Of a DNA stretch of 35,881 nt, positions 27,347 to 35,292 are shown piece by piece. Positions within the stretch are counted from its first letter, which is position 1; each line of letters begins with the position of its first letter. Under the pieces are notes generated by a model. It searched no databases. It worked only from the letters and a program-made list of their open reading frames with translations, and was not told the origin of the DNA. The position numbers and the translations under genes were made by a program. This DNA comes from Chroococcus sp. CMT-3BRIN-NPC107. GTDB taxonomy: Bacteria > Cyanobacteriota > Cyanobacteriia > Cyanobacteriales > Chroococcidiopsidaceae. The stretch lies in contig JAHHGY010000036.1 of NCBI GenBank assembly GCA_019359635.1, positions 1 to 35,881 of the forward strand, in the 5' to 3' direction.

Positions 27347-27380
27347 GAGTTTACTCTCTATTTTGGCTGGTATTTCAATA

Positions 27381-27397
27381 GTTCGATATTGCCGAAC
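27381..27397. promoter_or_regulatory. Inverted repeat in the SDR/arsR spacer, possible operator
   Basis: GTTCG and CGAAC are separated by ATATTGC, in the 88 bases between the divergent genes. A second, AT-rich palindrome AAACT-ATA-AGTTT lies at 27402-27414. ArsR-type dimers bind such sites, so either could be the operator, but this is inference. Confidence 0.45.
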
Positions 27398-27434
27398 AAT
27401 TAAACTATAAGTTTGTTTATGAGATAATGCAAGG

Positions 27435-27764
27435 ATGAGATTGTTTTATCATCCAGACAAAAAAGATATTTCGTTGCCAGGGGTGCTTTATGCTTTGGGC
27501 GATCCAATTCGCCTGGAAATTGTTAGGCATTTAGCAATAGAGGGAGAACAGCCTTGCTCGGTTGTATGCGACGCATTGGGACTTGCGATCGCCAAATCAA
27601 CTATGTCTCATCACTTTAGAGTGCTGCGGGAGGCAGGCGTTACTTGTTCCCGTAAAGAAGGAACTCTGCAACTCAATCAAATTCGCCGGGAGGACTTGGA
27701 TGCTCGTTTTCCTGGCTTATTAGAGGTTGTATTGGGTTGTATAACCAAACAGGATAAAAACTAA
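27435..27764 (+). CDS. ArsR-family transcriptional regulator
   Basis: 109 residues: a winged helix-turn-helix with LGDPIRLEIVRHLA, the recognition helix AKSTMSHHFRVLREAGVT and the wing KEGTLQLNQIRREDLDARF. The metal-sensing ELCVCDL box of ArsR/SmtB sensors is not present; CSVVCDALGL holds two Cys but not the CVC arrangement, so it may be redox- or ligand-responsive rather than metal-responsive. The ATG at 27435 follows CAAGG. It is divergent from the SDR gene at 26591-27346, which is the likely target. Family is certain, target inferred. Confidence 0.9.
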   Translation: MRLFYHPDKKDISLPGVLYALGDPIRLEIVRHLAIEGEQPCSVVCDALGLAIAKSTMSHHFRVLREAGVTCSRKEGTLQLNQIRREDLDARFPGLLEVVLGCITKQDKN

Positions 27765-27860
27765 TCTCTAAAATTTTGGGCAATGAGAGTGTTTATGGTG
27801 CGATCGCGTCTGAGCGCTTAATTTTTCTTAAAATAAAAGATAGTTACATATCTAAACATT

Positions 27861-28364
27861 ATGCTCTCGTCGAAAACACAGTCTCAAGAATCAACGGCTA
27901 CACAACCCTGGCGAATTAAGCTCCTCTACGATGGGGAGTGTCCTTTGTGCCTGCGCGAAGTCAACTTTTTGCAAAAACGGGATGCTGGGCGAGGATTAGT
28001 AGCTTTTGTAGATATAGCAGACGACTTTTACAACCCTGAAGATCATGGCGGTGTTGACTTTGAAACCGCAATGGGAAGAATCCATGCTGTACTATCAGAT
28101 GGTACGGTTGTTAAAAATGTAGAGGTGTTTCGCCGCGTCTACGAGGCTTTGGGGATGGGGTGGATTTACGCTATAACCAAGCTACCAATAATTGGCTTTG
28201 TGGCTGATAGTTTATATGGTATTTGGGCTGACTGGCGGCTCCAACTCACCGGAAGATCAAATTTAGCAACAATTATTGCCGATCGCGCGGAGCGCACTGC
28301 CGGAGGCAATCGCCAAAAACGCATTGAATGTAACCTAGAAGGGCGCTGTAAAACTGGTGAATAA
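27861..28364 (+). CDS. DCC-family thiol-disulfide oxidoreductase (DUF393)
   Basis: The motif YDGECPLCLREVNFLQKRD provides the DxxCxxC signature of the DUF393/DCC family, thioredoxin-like proteins that act in thiol-disulfide exchange. The rest, including HAVLSDGTVVKNVEVFRRVY and WIYAITKLPIIG, follows family members. It is 167 residues, cytosolic. The start ATG 27861 has no strong ribosome site. Its last codons overlap the start of the DUF938 gene by 8 bases, so the two are coupled. Partner and substrate are unknown. Confidence 0.9.
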   Translation: MLSSKTQSQESTATQPWRIKLLYDGECPLCLREVNFLQKRDAGRGLVAFVDIADDFYNPEDHGGVDFETAMGRIHAVLSDGTVVKNVEVFRRVYEALGMGWIYAITKLPIIGFVADSLYGIWADWRLQLTGRSNLATIIADRAERTAGGNRQKRIECNLEGRCKTGE

Positions 28365-28986
28365 TTCTGATGCTAGACAATACGCTCCTGCCACCGAGCG
28401 CAACCGGGAGGCAATTTTAGAGGTACTTTTAGAAGTATTGCCGCCCACTGGCACAGTTTTAGAAGTTTCTAGCGGTACAGGAGAACACGCGGTATTTTTT
28501 GCTCCTCGTCTGCAACCTCGTAAGTGGCTACCTTCCGATCCCAATCCTTTAGCCCTTGCTAGTATTAACGCTTGGAGAAGTCATACTTTTACTGAAAACT
28601 TATACCCACCCATCGCTTTAGATGCTTGTCAGCCAGTTTGGGAATTAGGTAACGTAGAACCCATTAGCGCGATTGCAAATATCAATATGATTCATATTGC
28701 CCCTTGGGAAGCTTGCTTAGGATTGATGGCAGGCGCAAGGCGGATTTTACCTCCGGGTGGCATTTTGTATCTTTATGGTCCTTTTACTCATGGTAGAAAG
28801 CATACTTCACCGAGTAATGTAGCCTTTGATGAAAGCTTGCGTAGTCAAAACCCTCATTGGGGTGTGAGAGATTTAGAGAAAGTTACAGAAGTTGCAAAAT
28901 CTCAACAGCTTACGCTAGTCAAAACCGTTGCTATGCCTGCAAACAACCTTTCTGTTATCTTTCAACTAGAAACATCGACAACCTGA
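28357..28986 (+). CDS. DUF938 family methyltransferase-like protein
   Basis: 209 residues beginning with a GTG (MNNSDARQYAPATERNREAI). The Rossmann motif TVLEVSSGTGEHAVFFA is an AdoMet-binding loop; SDPNPLALASI follows, then ANINMIHIAPWEACLGLM and PPGGILYLYGPF. These features mark the DUF938 class of AdoMet-dependent methyltransferase-like proteins. The acceptor is unknown. It overlaps the DCC gene by 8 bases and is followed by a palindromic stretch and the TPR gene. Confidence 0.92.
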   Translation: MNNSDARQYAPATERNREAILEVLLEVLPPTGTVLEVSSGTGEHAVFFAPRLQPRKWLPSDPNPLALASINAWRSHTFTENLYPPIALDACQPVWELGNVEPISAIANINMIHIAPWEACLGLMAGARRILPPGGILYLYGPFTHGRKHTSPSNVAFDESLRSQNPHWGVRDLEKVTEVAKSQQLTLVKTVAMPANNLSVIFQLETSTT

Positions 28987-29021
28987 GAAAGTTTATCTTA
29001 AGTTAAGATAAGCGATTTCTC
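28985..29021. repeat. Palindrome and hairpin between the DUF938 gene and the TPR gene
   Basis: TTATCTTAA and TTAAGATAA (28993-29001 and 29003-29011) flank a single G. Outside them GAGAAA pairs with TTTCTC. The whole forms a long hairpin overlapping the DUF938 stop. No T-run follows, so it is a protein site or an mRNA hairpin rather than a normal terminator. Confidence 0.75.
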
Positions 29022-29052
29022 AATCTGGCTCATAGGCACGGGAGACATTTCC

Positions 29053-32025
29053 ATGAAGCGCAACCTCAAACACTACTCAATACCGCGTAACAGTATGACT
29101 TTCCTGCTGTCTTTGAGCTTAATATCCGGGTTTTCGCCAGCTTTAGCGCAACAGAATCCGTCTCAAAACTCGGTAGTACAAACCCAAGAAACCAGGGAGT
29201 TTAATCGTACTGTTACGCTCTTTAATATATTGCTGGGTGTTTTGGTGTTGATGCTATTTATTGCGATCGCAACTTTATTTGTCATCCGGCGTGGGGTAAT
29301 CAAACAATTAGCAGAAGTAGTTAAGAACAATTTTCACGAACTTAAAGAATTAGAAACAAAACTTGCTGAAGCTAGAAGCGCCGTTGAGAATACCATAATT
29401 TCTGCTCAAGATACAGCTGACGAGCTAAATACTGAGGCGGAGGATTTACACCAAGAAATAGCGGCTCAAAAAGAGCAACTATCGCAGCATCAAGCAGAGT
29501 TTTCGCGCTCGAAACAGCAACTATTAACCAACTTGGAAACTCAAACAAATCGAGCTAAATATAGTTTAGAGCAAGCCGAATCAACTTTTGCAGAACATTT
29601 ACAGGAATTGCAAAACGATGCACAAAAACAACATTTTTTAATTCTTAAAGATTTAACTCAAGTAAAAACAGAGCTTCCCCAAGAATTAACCAAGCTTCAA
29701 CAGCAAAAAGATGAAGTAGTCGCAAGCCTTAAACAATCGGAATCTAAGTTTATTAAAGCTTTAAATCAGTTGGAAATCAAAACCGAAGAACGCCAACAAT
29801 TAATTATTCAAAACTTAGAAAAAATTGGGGTAGATTTTCCCGATCGCTTGCAAGCAGATTTGCAAGGACAAAAAGACATAATTTTACAAAATATTCAACA
29901 GCTAGAAGCCGAATTTACAGAAAAGCTGAAAAGGCTACAAATAGAAATAGATACTAGACATAACTTATTAACGCAAAATCTCCGTCAGTTAAATACAGAA
30001 TTTGCTCCTCAAATTAGAACGTCTTTACAAGAACAAAAAGATATAGCTTTGCAGAACATAGAGCAATCAGAAGCAGATTTTGTTGAGCAGTTAAGTAAAC
30101 TTCAAGTAGAAGCAGAAACTAGACAAAAGCTACTAATTCAAAACTTAGAACAGTCAAGAGCAAAACTTGTCCCTCAGTTGCAGACTGAACTACAGAAGCA
30201 AAAAGATATGGTTTTGCAAAACTTTCAACGCGCAGAATCAGAGTTTAAAGAACGCTTAAGTCAGTTACAAATAGCAACAGCAAACAGTCAAAGTTCTTTG
30301 GTACAAAACATAGAAAACTTAGGGCGAGAACTTGCTCCACAATTTAAAGCAGAGTTGCAGCAAGAAAAAAATAAAATATTGCGAACTTTTCAGCAAACTC
30401 AATCAGAATTAAACGATCGGCTATCTAGTATTCAATCAGAAGCTCAAGAGCGAAAAAACATAGTTTTAGCTAATTTAAAGCAAATAGAAAAAGAAGTTGC
30501 TCAAGAGATATCCCAGCTAAAACAAGAAGCACAAAAGCAGCAAGATATAATTGAGCAAAGTTTAAAAGAGATAGATTCCGAACTAGCACCACAATTAGCA
30601 GAGATTCAAGCTCAAGCAAAGCTGCAAGTTCAAAAGCAGCAGGAGTCAAGTTTAAAACAGTTAGAAGAATTGCACTTTGATATTATTGCTCAAGTTGCTC
30701 AATATCAAATAAAAATGCAAGAGCAACTAGCAGCAGATTTGCAAAACTTAAAAGCTTTAGAAACTAACTTTGCAAGTCAAGTAGAGAAATCGCAAGAAAT
30801 GATTAACTTGCAGGAAAACCAAGCAGCAGAAATTGTAGAAAAATTAGAAGCAGATTTTGCTACTCAACTTACAGCTTTACAAACAGAAATTCAAAACCGT
30901 AAAGACATATCTATAGATAAATTAAATACTTTGGAAGATAAATTAGCTTCAGAATTAGAGCAAGTTCAATTAGATGCTCAAGCTCAAAAAGAGCAGATAT
31001 TGCAACAATTAGCAAGTAATATTCCTCAATCTTTAATAGAATTAGCCTTTGCAGAAATAACTCAAAAAATTCAACCGCTAACAGAAGAAATAGAAAAGCT
31101 TAAAGCTAATAATCCTCACTTATTTATAAATCCAGAAGATTATATAAATGAAGGAAAAGCGCAACTAGAAGCAAAAAACTATACAGATGCGATCGCATTA
31201 TTTGACTGTGCTTTAGCAATCAACAACGATCACCCGGAAGTATGGCACGATCGCAGTATGGCATTTTGGCACTTGAAAGAGTACGCTGATGCGATCGCCT
31301 CTTTTGACAAGTTACTCGCTCTTGACCCCATTAATCCCGATAGCTGGTACTATCGAGGGCTAAGTTGCAAAGAGTTGAGAAGATACGAAGATGCGGTTTC
31401 TTCCTTTGACAATGTAGTAAAAACTCAAACAGATAATCATTTAGCTTGGTTTCATCGCGGAATCGTCTTAGGGAGAATGAAAAAGTACGAAGATGCAATT
31501 TCTTCCTACGATAATGCGATCAAATACGCCCCTAATTATCATCAAGCTTGGGTAGATAAAGGAGTAGCTTTAGGTAAACTCCAGCGCCACCAGGACGCAT
31601 TTGAATCCTTTGATCGCGCCGTTCAGATTCAGAGTGAGGATGCGGTAGCTTGGTTAAATCGGGGAATGGCGTTAGAAGTGCTAGAAAGATACGAAGATGC
31701 GATCGCATCTTTTGATAAAACTATTCAACTCAACCCCAATTCCTACAAAGCTTGGAACTCTAAAGGTTATCTTCTAGTGCAATTAGAACGCGATGAGGAA
31801 GCCCTAGCCAGCTTTGACAAAGCTTTGGAATTAAATGCCACTTATGCCCCTCCCTACTACAACAAGGCGCTTTCTTACGCTCTCCAGGGACAATCAAAGT
31901 TAGCGCTTGAGAACTTGCAAAAGGCGATTGAATTAAATCCGCGCTATAAAGAAGACGCAAAAACCGAACCAGATTTTGCCGAACTTGCCAATTCTCCCCG
32001 CTTTCAAAAAATGGTTGATGGCTGA
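29053..32025 (+). CDS. Membrane-anchored coiled-coil TPR protein with 55-residue repeats
   Basis: 990 residues. A signal-like N-terminus (1-32, ending SPALAQ) is followed by one membrane helix (about 54-78) and basic VIRRGVIKQL, so the rest should be cytoplasmic. From about 85 to 685 it is a coiled coil, rich in Gln, Glu, Leu and Lys. Inside it are five exact 55-residue units, 29701-30525 (residues 217-491), with the recurring xQKDxxLQN and LQxExxxR patterns, and a weaker copy before them. From about 695 on, eight 34-residue TPRs run to the C-terminus, with W or Y at the first position, and the tail ends in SPRFQKMVDG. GGGAG precedes the ATG. Cytoplasmic TPRs would bind partners. I do not recognise a named family; a scaffold or ruler role is inference. 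Sequence is AT-rich in the coiled coil. Confidence 0.9.
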   Translation: MKRNLKHYSIPRNSMTFLLSLSLISGFSPALAQQNPSQNSVVQTQETREFNRTVTLFNILLGVLVLMLFIAIATLFVIRRGVIKQLAEVVKNNFHELKELETKLAEARSAVENTIISAQDTADELNTEAEDLHQEIAAQKEQLSQHQAEFSRSKQQLLTNLETQTNRAKYSLEQAESTFAEHLQELQNDAQKQHFLILKDLTQVKTELPQELTKLQQQKDEVVASLKQSESKFIKALNQLEIKTEERQQLIIQNLEKIGVDFPDRLQADLQGQKDIILQNIQQLEAEFTEKLKRLQIEIDTRHNLLTQNLRQLNTEFAPQIRTSLQEQKDIALQNIEQSEADFVEQLSKLQVEAETRQKLLIQNLEQSRAKLVPQLQTELQKQKDMVLQNFQRAESEFKERLSQLQIATANSQSSLVQNIENLGRELAPQFKAELQQEKNKILRTFQQTQSELNDRLSSIQSEAQERKNIVLANLKQIEKEVAQEISQLKQEAQKQQDIIEQSLKEIDSELAPQLAEIQAQAKLQVQKQQESSLKQLEELHFDIIAQVAQYQIKMQEQLAADLQNLKALETNFASQVEKSQEMINLQENQAAEIVEKLEADFATQLTALQTEIQNRKDISIDKLNTLEDKLASELEQVQLDAQAQKEQILQQLASNIPQSLIELAFAEITQKIQPLTEEIEKLKANNPHLFINPEDYINEGKAQLEAKNYTDAIALFDCALAINNDHPEVWHDRSMAFWHLKEYADAIASFDKLLALDPINPDSWYYRGLSCKELRRYEDAVSSFDNVVKTQTDNHLAWFHRGIVLGRMKKYEDAISSYDNAIKYAPNYHQAWVDKGVALGKLQRHQDAFESFDRAVQIQSEDAVAWLNRGMALEVLERYEDAIASFDKTIQLNPNSYKAWNSKGYLLVQLERDEEALASFDKALELNATYAPPYYNKALSYALQGQSKLALENLQKAIELNPRYKEDAKTEPDFAELANSPRFQKMVDG
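29701..30525 (+). repeat. Five tandem 165-base (55-codon) coding repeats
   Basis: Units begin at 29701, 29866, 30031, 30196 and 30361, each exactly 165 bases and in phase with the TPR gene. Recurring elements are Q-K-D after the unit start, LQN, a central EF-type position and LQ at the end. Divergence between units is high at the DNA level, so the duplication is old and the period is kept by selection on the protein. Confidence 0.85.
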
Positions 32026-32028
32026 CAA

Positions 32029-32790
32029 TTAGCGGTGTTCGCGGTAAAGACGAAGTGCATACTTCCCTGCTTTTGTTTGGCGCAATTCTAAAACTATTTC
32101 TGCCATTTGCGGATCTATTTTCTTAAGTAAAAATTTTGTATTGCGATGATTTTTTGGTCGCAAAATCGGAGCCGCTAAAGCTGCAAACGTCAAGTCCGCA
32201 GCGCTAAAACTGTCGCCAACTAAATATCCCTGCTTATCATCGGTTAAACGATTCTCCACTAACTCAAAAACTTGCTTAATTTCTTGCAAAGAAATAGCAG
32301 CATTATCAGCAGAAACATTGTAAACCCGTCGAACTATACGACTCATGAGCGGAAATGCGAAGTCAAACCCAACTTTTTCGAGCTTAGGCGCATCTTCACA
32401 CCACATTTCCCGCATAGCTTCGCGATCGCTGAGTCCTCGATAATGATATCCCCAGAGGCGGATATGTACGCCTAACTTACTATCAAATAATTCTTCAAGT
32501 TGTTCTACTTCTTTACGGAGTGCGGGATCGGTAGGATACAAATGTTTTTGCGCTTGAGAATTTGCATCAAGATGATGCAGAATGTCTGTTGAGTCTTTAA
32601 AAACACCTGCTGGGGTAATTAAAACCGGAACGCTTTTACCCCCAAGTCTCCGGGTAGTAAAGCGATGAAAAATTGGGACGTGGCTTTCTTCTATATAGGG
32701 AATTTTTAGCCAATCTAGCGCCCATCGTGCTTTTTCGCAATAGTGACTAACGGCAATAGTTATCAGACGATTAGTTGCTAACTGATTCAT
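32029..32790 (-). CDS. Glutathione S-transferase family protein
   Basis: 253 residues. The N-terminal thioredoxin-like domain holds SHYCEKARWALDWL, where the Cys-Glu-Lys-Ala-Arg pattern is the typical omega-like GST site, and KSVPVLITPAGVFKDSTDIL with the cis-Pro and the Ser that binds glutathione. The C-terminal helical domain includes GYLVGDSFSAADLTFAALAA. It is more distant from the two GSTs at 24-26 kb and is probably a different subclass. It is the last of a minus-strand row with small membrane proteins. It converges with the TPR gene, 3 bases apart. Confidence 0.9.
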   Translation of the reverse strand: MNQLATNRLITIAVSHYCEKARWALDWLKIPYIEESHVPIFHRFTTRRLGGKSVPVLITPAGVFKDSTDILHHLDANSQAQKHLYPTDPALRKEVEQLEELFDSKLGVHIRLWGYHYRGLSDREAMREMWCEDAPKLEKVGFDFAFPLMSRIVRRVYNVSADNAAISLQEIKQVFELVENRLTDDKQGYLVGDSFSAADLTFAALAAPILRPKNHRNTKFLLKKIDPQMAEIVLELRQTKAGKYALRLYREHR

Positions 32791-32808
32791 TATTTAAAAA
32801 TTCCTTGC

Positions 32809-33117
32809 TTAATGTTTGCGTGTCCTTTTTCCCTCAGCCATTCTCCGATTGATTCCTAGCCCATATATAACGATAGAGGCGATCGCGCCAATTACTAAAA
32901 ATATTACCCAATCATTAGGTTTAGTAAAGGTTTCCTTTGCCAGTAGATAACCAATTGCAGCCATCCCCGCTAAAATCACAAGTCTTAAAAAGTCTGAAAA
33001 CAAAAGACGATGGTTAGTTTTACCGATTATTTTTATTAAGGCGATCGCATCGACAATTAAAAACGAGCCAATACTTGAAAATATTACTAAACCTACAAAG
33101 TATTTGATTTGATCCAT
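32809..33117 (-). CDS. Small membrane protein, three helices
   Basis: 102 residues from ATG at 33117 (MDQIKYFVGLVIFSSI). Three hydrophobic segments: about 6-28 (YFVGLVIFSSIGSFLIVDAIALI), about 44-60 and about 71-90 (WVIFLVIGAIASIVIYGLGI), ending in the basic tail NRRMAEGKRTRKH. A TTG five codons upstream is also possible. The ATG lies one base after the stop of a 32-residue frame at 33119-33217, suggesting coupling. It lies 18 bases before the GST gene. No family is recognised. Confidence 0.65.
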   Translation of the reverse strand: MDQIKYFVGLVIFSSIGSFLIVDAIALIKIIGKTNHRLLFSDFLRLVILAGMAAIGYLLAKETFTKPNDWVIFLVIGAIASIVIYGLGINRRMAEGKRTRKH

Positions 33118-33118
33118 T

Positions 33119-33217
33119 CTATTTCGTAGCAAAAACGCGCCACATCACAAAAATAGTAAAGCTTACATAACTAAATACGACTAACCAATCAAGAGAGCGA
33201 TCGAAGATATTTTCCAT
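33119..33217 (-). CDS. Possible 32-residue one-helix membrane peptide
   Basis: ATG at 33217 gives MENIFDRSLDWLVVFSYVSF then TIFVMWRVFATK and TAG at 33121-33119. It has one hydrophobic helix (about 11-28) and a basic end. Its stop is followed after one base by the ATG of the next gene (TAG-A-ATG), which is what a translated leader or co-expressed micropeptide would show. No clear ribosome site is seen. Could be chance; moderately likely. Confidence 0.4.
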   Translation of the reverse strand: MENIFDRSLDWLVVFSYVSFTIFVMWRVFATK

Positions 33218-33494
33218 CAATAGTATTAGTTTATGATTTATGACTTAAGCTATTTTAGTAATTTATTCTTTCTTATCTGACTCTACTTTTTATCATATTT
33301 CCCCGTTCTATACAAAATCTAACTATGGTAGTCATATAAAGACTTTTACCAATATTCAACCTAAAAGTTTTCTGAGAGAAGTGTGTAAAGGCGTTACGAT
33401 TTACAATTTTGATTAATAAATATTGCGGTTGCTTGATTTTATTGTTAGCTTGTGTATCAAGACTTACCGCACACCTTTACAAACAGGGGGCTTT

Positions 33495-33695
33495 ATGCTT
33501 CTAGCTTTAATAACCTTTGCTGCCACGATTGGGTTTGGTAGTTGGATATTTGGGACGACTTTTCCCGAAAGCAGAGATAGAAAAAATCTATCTCCCCGTC
33601 CCGCCTTGGCAACTAAGAGAATTTCTCTTTATTCGCTGGTCTTTTTACTATTTTTCTACAAGCTACCATCGCCAGAATCTTGCAGTAAATCCTGA
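33495..33695 (+). CDS. Doubtful small membrane reading frame
   Basis: ATG at 33495 has AGGGGG just before it. It opens MLLALITFAATIGFGSWIFG, a good membrane helix, then becomes ESRDRKNLSPRPALATKR and a second hydrophobic stretch, 66 residues in all. In the next frame, the same DNA after TTTCCC reads KAEIEKIYLPVPPWQLREF, which looks more protein-like. So the gene may be frameshifted, may be this frame, or may not exist. It lies in the roughly 480-base gap between the small membrane genes and the glycosyltransferase, where nothing else is seen. Confidence 0.25.
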   Translation: MLLALITFAATIGFGSWIFGTTFPESRDRKNLSPRPALATKRISLYSLVFLLFFYKLPSPESCSKS

Positions 33696-33698
33696 ATC

Positions 33699-34868
33699 TT
33701 AGACACGGGGAAGTAAAAGAACTTGTCTAACTTGAGAGGTAATTTTAGTCCAGTTAAAATTGGTAGAAGCGTACTCTTGACAAGACTCACGAGTACGTAG
33801 AGATATATTTTTACTCAGTACAGATTTCAGACAAGTAGCGATCGCCTCGGCATCAGCAGAAGTTGTAATTAGTTCGGGAGAAAAGCTCGTTAGCACTTCT
33901 GGCATTCCGCCAATGGGCGTACAAAGCACGGGTGTACCACAGGCTAAGGACTCTAACAAAACTAAACCAAACCCTTCAAACGATTGGCTAGGCATAATTG
34001 TCAAATCGGCTGCTTGATAAGCAACATCAAGCTGGTTGTCTGGCAAATAACCCAGAAATTTGACGTGATTTTCTAAACCTAGTTCTAATACTTGTTGCTC
34101 TAAATATACCTGTTGGGGTCCTTTTCCGGCGATCGCTAACCAAACTTGCGGATATTGCAACTTAACTGCCGCTATAGCATTCAACAAAACATCAATTCCC
34201 ATACGCTGTACGAGACGACGCGGTGTAAACAATATAAAGCGATCGGTTTGCCATCCTAGCTGTTCGCGTGCTTGGGTTCGAGATAAACTAATTTGAAACT
34301 GGGTAGGATCGACTCCTCCCGGAATGACATGAATTTTGCTCCAAGGAATGCGATGACGTTCGTGAAGAATCGTTCCAAAAGCCTTACTCAAAACAATAAA
34401 GCGATCGCACCGTTGATAAACTATTTGCTCTAGCCAGTATTTGACAAGTACGCTCAATTTATTGCTACCTTCTTTTTCACTTTCTAGCGACCAAGGGCCA
34501 TGAAAAGAAAAGGTAATCGGTACTTCTGGAGGTAGAAACTGTAATATTGGCAAGCTATACAATGCAAAATGAAGATTAATCGCATCGGGTTTAGTCTTTT
34601 TTTCTCTGATAAACTTTTGAAAATTGGCACGAATTAGTCCAATTCTCTGCCAGATGCGATCTTCTGGTTCGGCTAAATTGATTAATTCTACACTAGAGTC
34701 GGCGGGTGTTTCTGGTAGCCCAACTCCACACAATTCTACCTTGTCGCGATCTACTGCTAAACAACGTACCAGTTCGTATACATATCGCTCTAGTCCTCCT
34801 GGTTTTGTGGGGAACCATCCTAAACCAAGGCAAAGAATGTTTGCTGTATCTTGTTTTACTTTTGTCAT
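33699..34868 (-). CDS. Glycosyltransferase family 4
   Basis: 389 residues with a GT-B fold. The N-terminal acceptor side has LGWFPTKPGGLERYVYELVR; the C-terminal side has TPRRLVQRMGIDVLLNAI for the nucleotide-sugar base and EGFGLVLLESLACGTPVLC with GGMPEVL, the EX7E-type motif of retaining GT4 enzymes. It is a cytosolic enzyme and a sugar donor cannot be assigned. It is divergent from a truncated GT2 gene at 35293, so the pair suggests an exopolysaccharide or glycolipid locus continuing beyond the window. Confidence 0.93.
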   Translation of the reverse strand: MTKVKQDTANILCLGLGWFPTKPGGLERYVYELVRCLAVDRDKVELCGVGLPETPADSSVELINLAEPEDRIWQRIGLIRANFQKFIREKKTKPDAINLHFALYSLPILQFLPPEVPITFSFHGPWSLESEKEGSNKLSVLVKYWLEQIVYQRCDRFIVLSKAFGTILHERHRIPWSKIHVIPGGVDPTQFQISLSRTQAREQLGWQTDRFILFTPRRLVQRMGIDVLLNAIAAVKLQYPQVWLAIAGKGPQQVYLEQQVLELGLENHVKFLGYLPDNQLDVAYQAADLTIMPSQSFEGFGLVLLESLACGTPVLCTPIGGMPEVLTSFSPELITTSADAEAIATCLKSVLSKNISLRTRESCQEYASTNFNWTKITSQVRQVLLLPRV

Positions 34869-35292
34869 TTACTACACATTATTTGAGATCGATTTGAGTA
34901 TTAGTCTCTTTCTACTACAAACATAATAAACAAACAAAGACCGTAGAGCTTGGCATTAAACCGTTTTTACTACACGAGCTAGAAGTCTCAAAATTATAAC
35001 AGTTTGACAATTTTTTCTTAGTTATACAATTTGTGCATCAGTATACAAAGTTTTCGGCAGAACAAGGCAACAATATTTTTAAGCTGATCAAAATCTTTAT
35101 TCTAAAAATCAGGACGGCTTAACAGGTTTCGCCCTTGCGAACAAACAAGTTTTCAGGACAAATTTTTAAGGTGATAGTCTTGTCAAGACTATTTAGGTAC
35201 TTTACGGTAGTTAGTGTAACTTAGGTACAAGCAACACATAAATGAGCATTAACTGCGATCGCCTTACTCATATTAAAGTATAGATAAATACA
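34869..35292. other. Intergenic region between the two glycosyltransferases
   Basis: About 424 AT-rich bases between divergent genes. No coding frame is seen. The one clear structure is the 19-bp palindrome at 35174-35192 listed separately. A HIP1 octamer falls near 35256. Confidence 0.55.
35174..35192. promoter_or_regulatory. 19-bp perfect palindrome before the GT2 gene
   Basis: ATAGTCTTG (35174-35182), one T, then CAAGACTAT (35184-35192). It lies 100 bases before the GT2 start and about 310 bases before the GT4 start. The near-contiguous symmetry suits a dimeric DNA-binding protein more than an RNA hairpin. No protein can be assigned. Confidence 0.5.

Noticed and set aside
29701..30525. 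165-base tandem repeats as a DNA-level satellite or recent duplication
   Set aside because: Units differ too much at DNA level; the period is seen in protein, so it is an old coding repeat.
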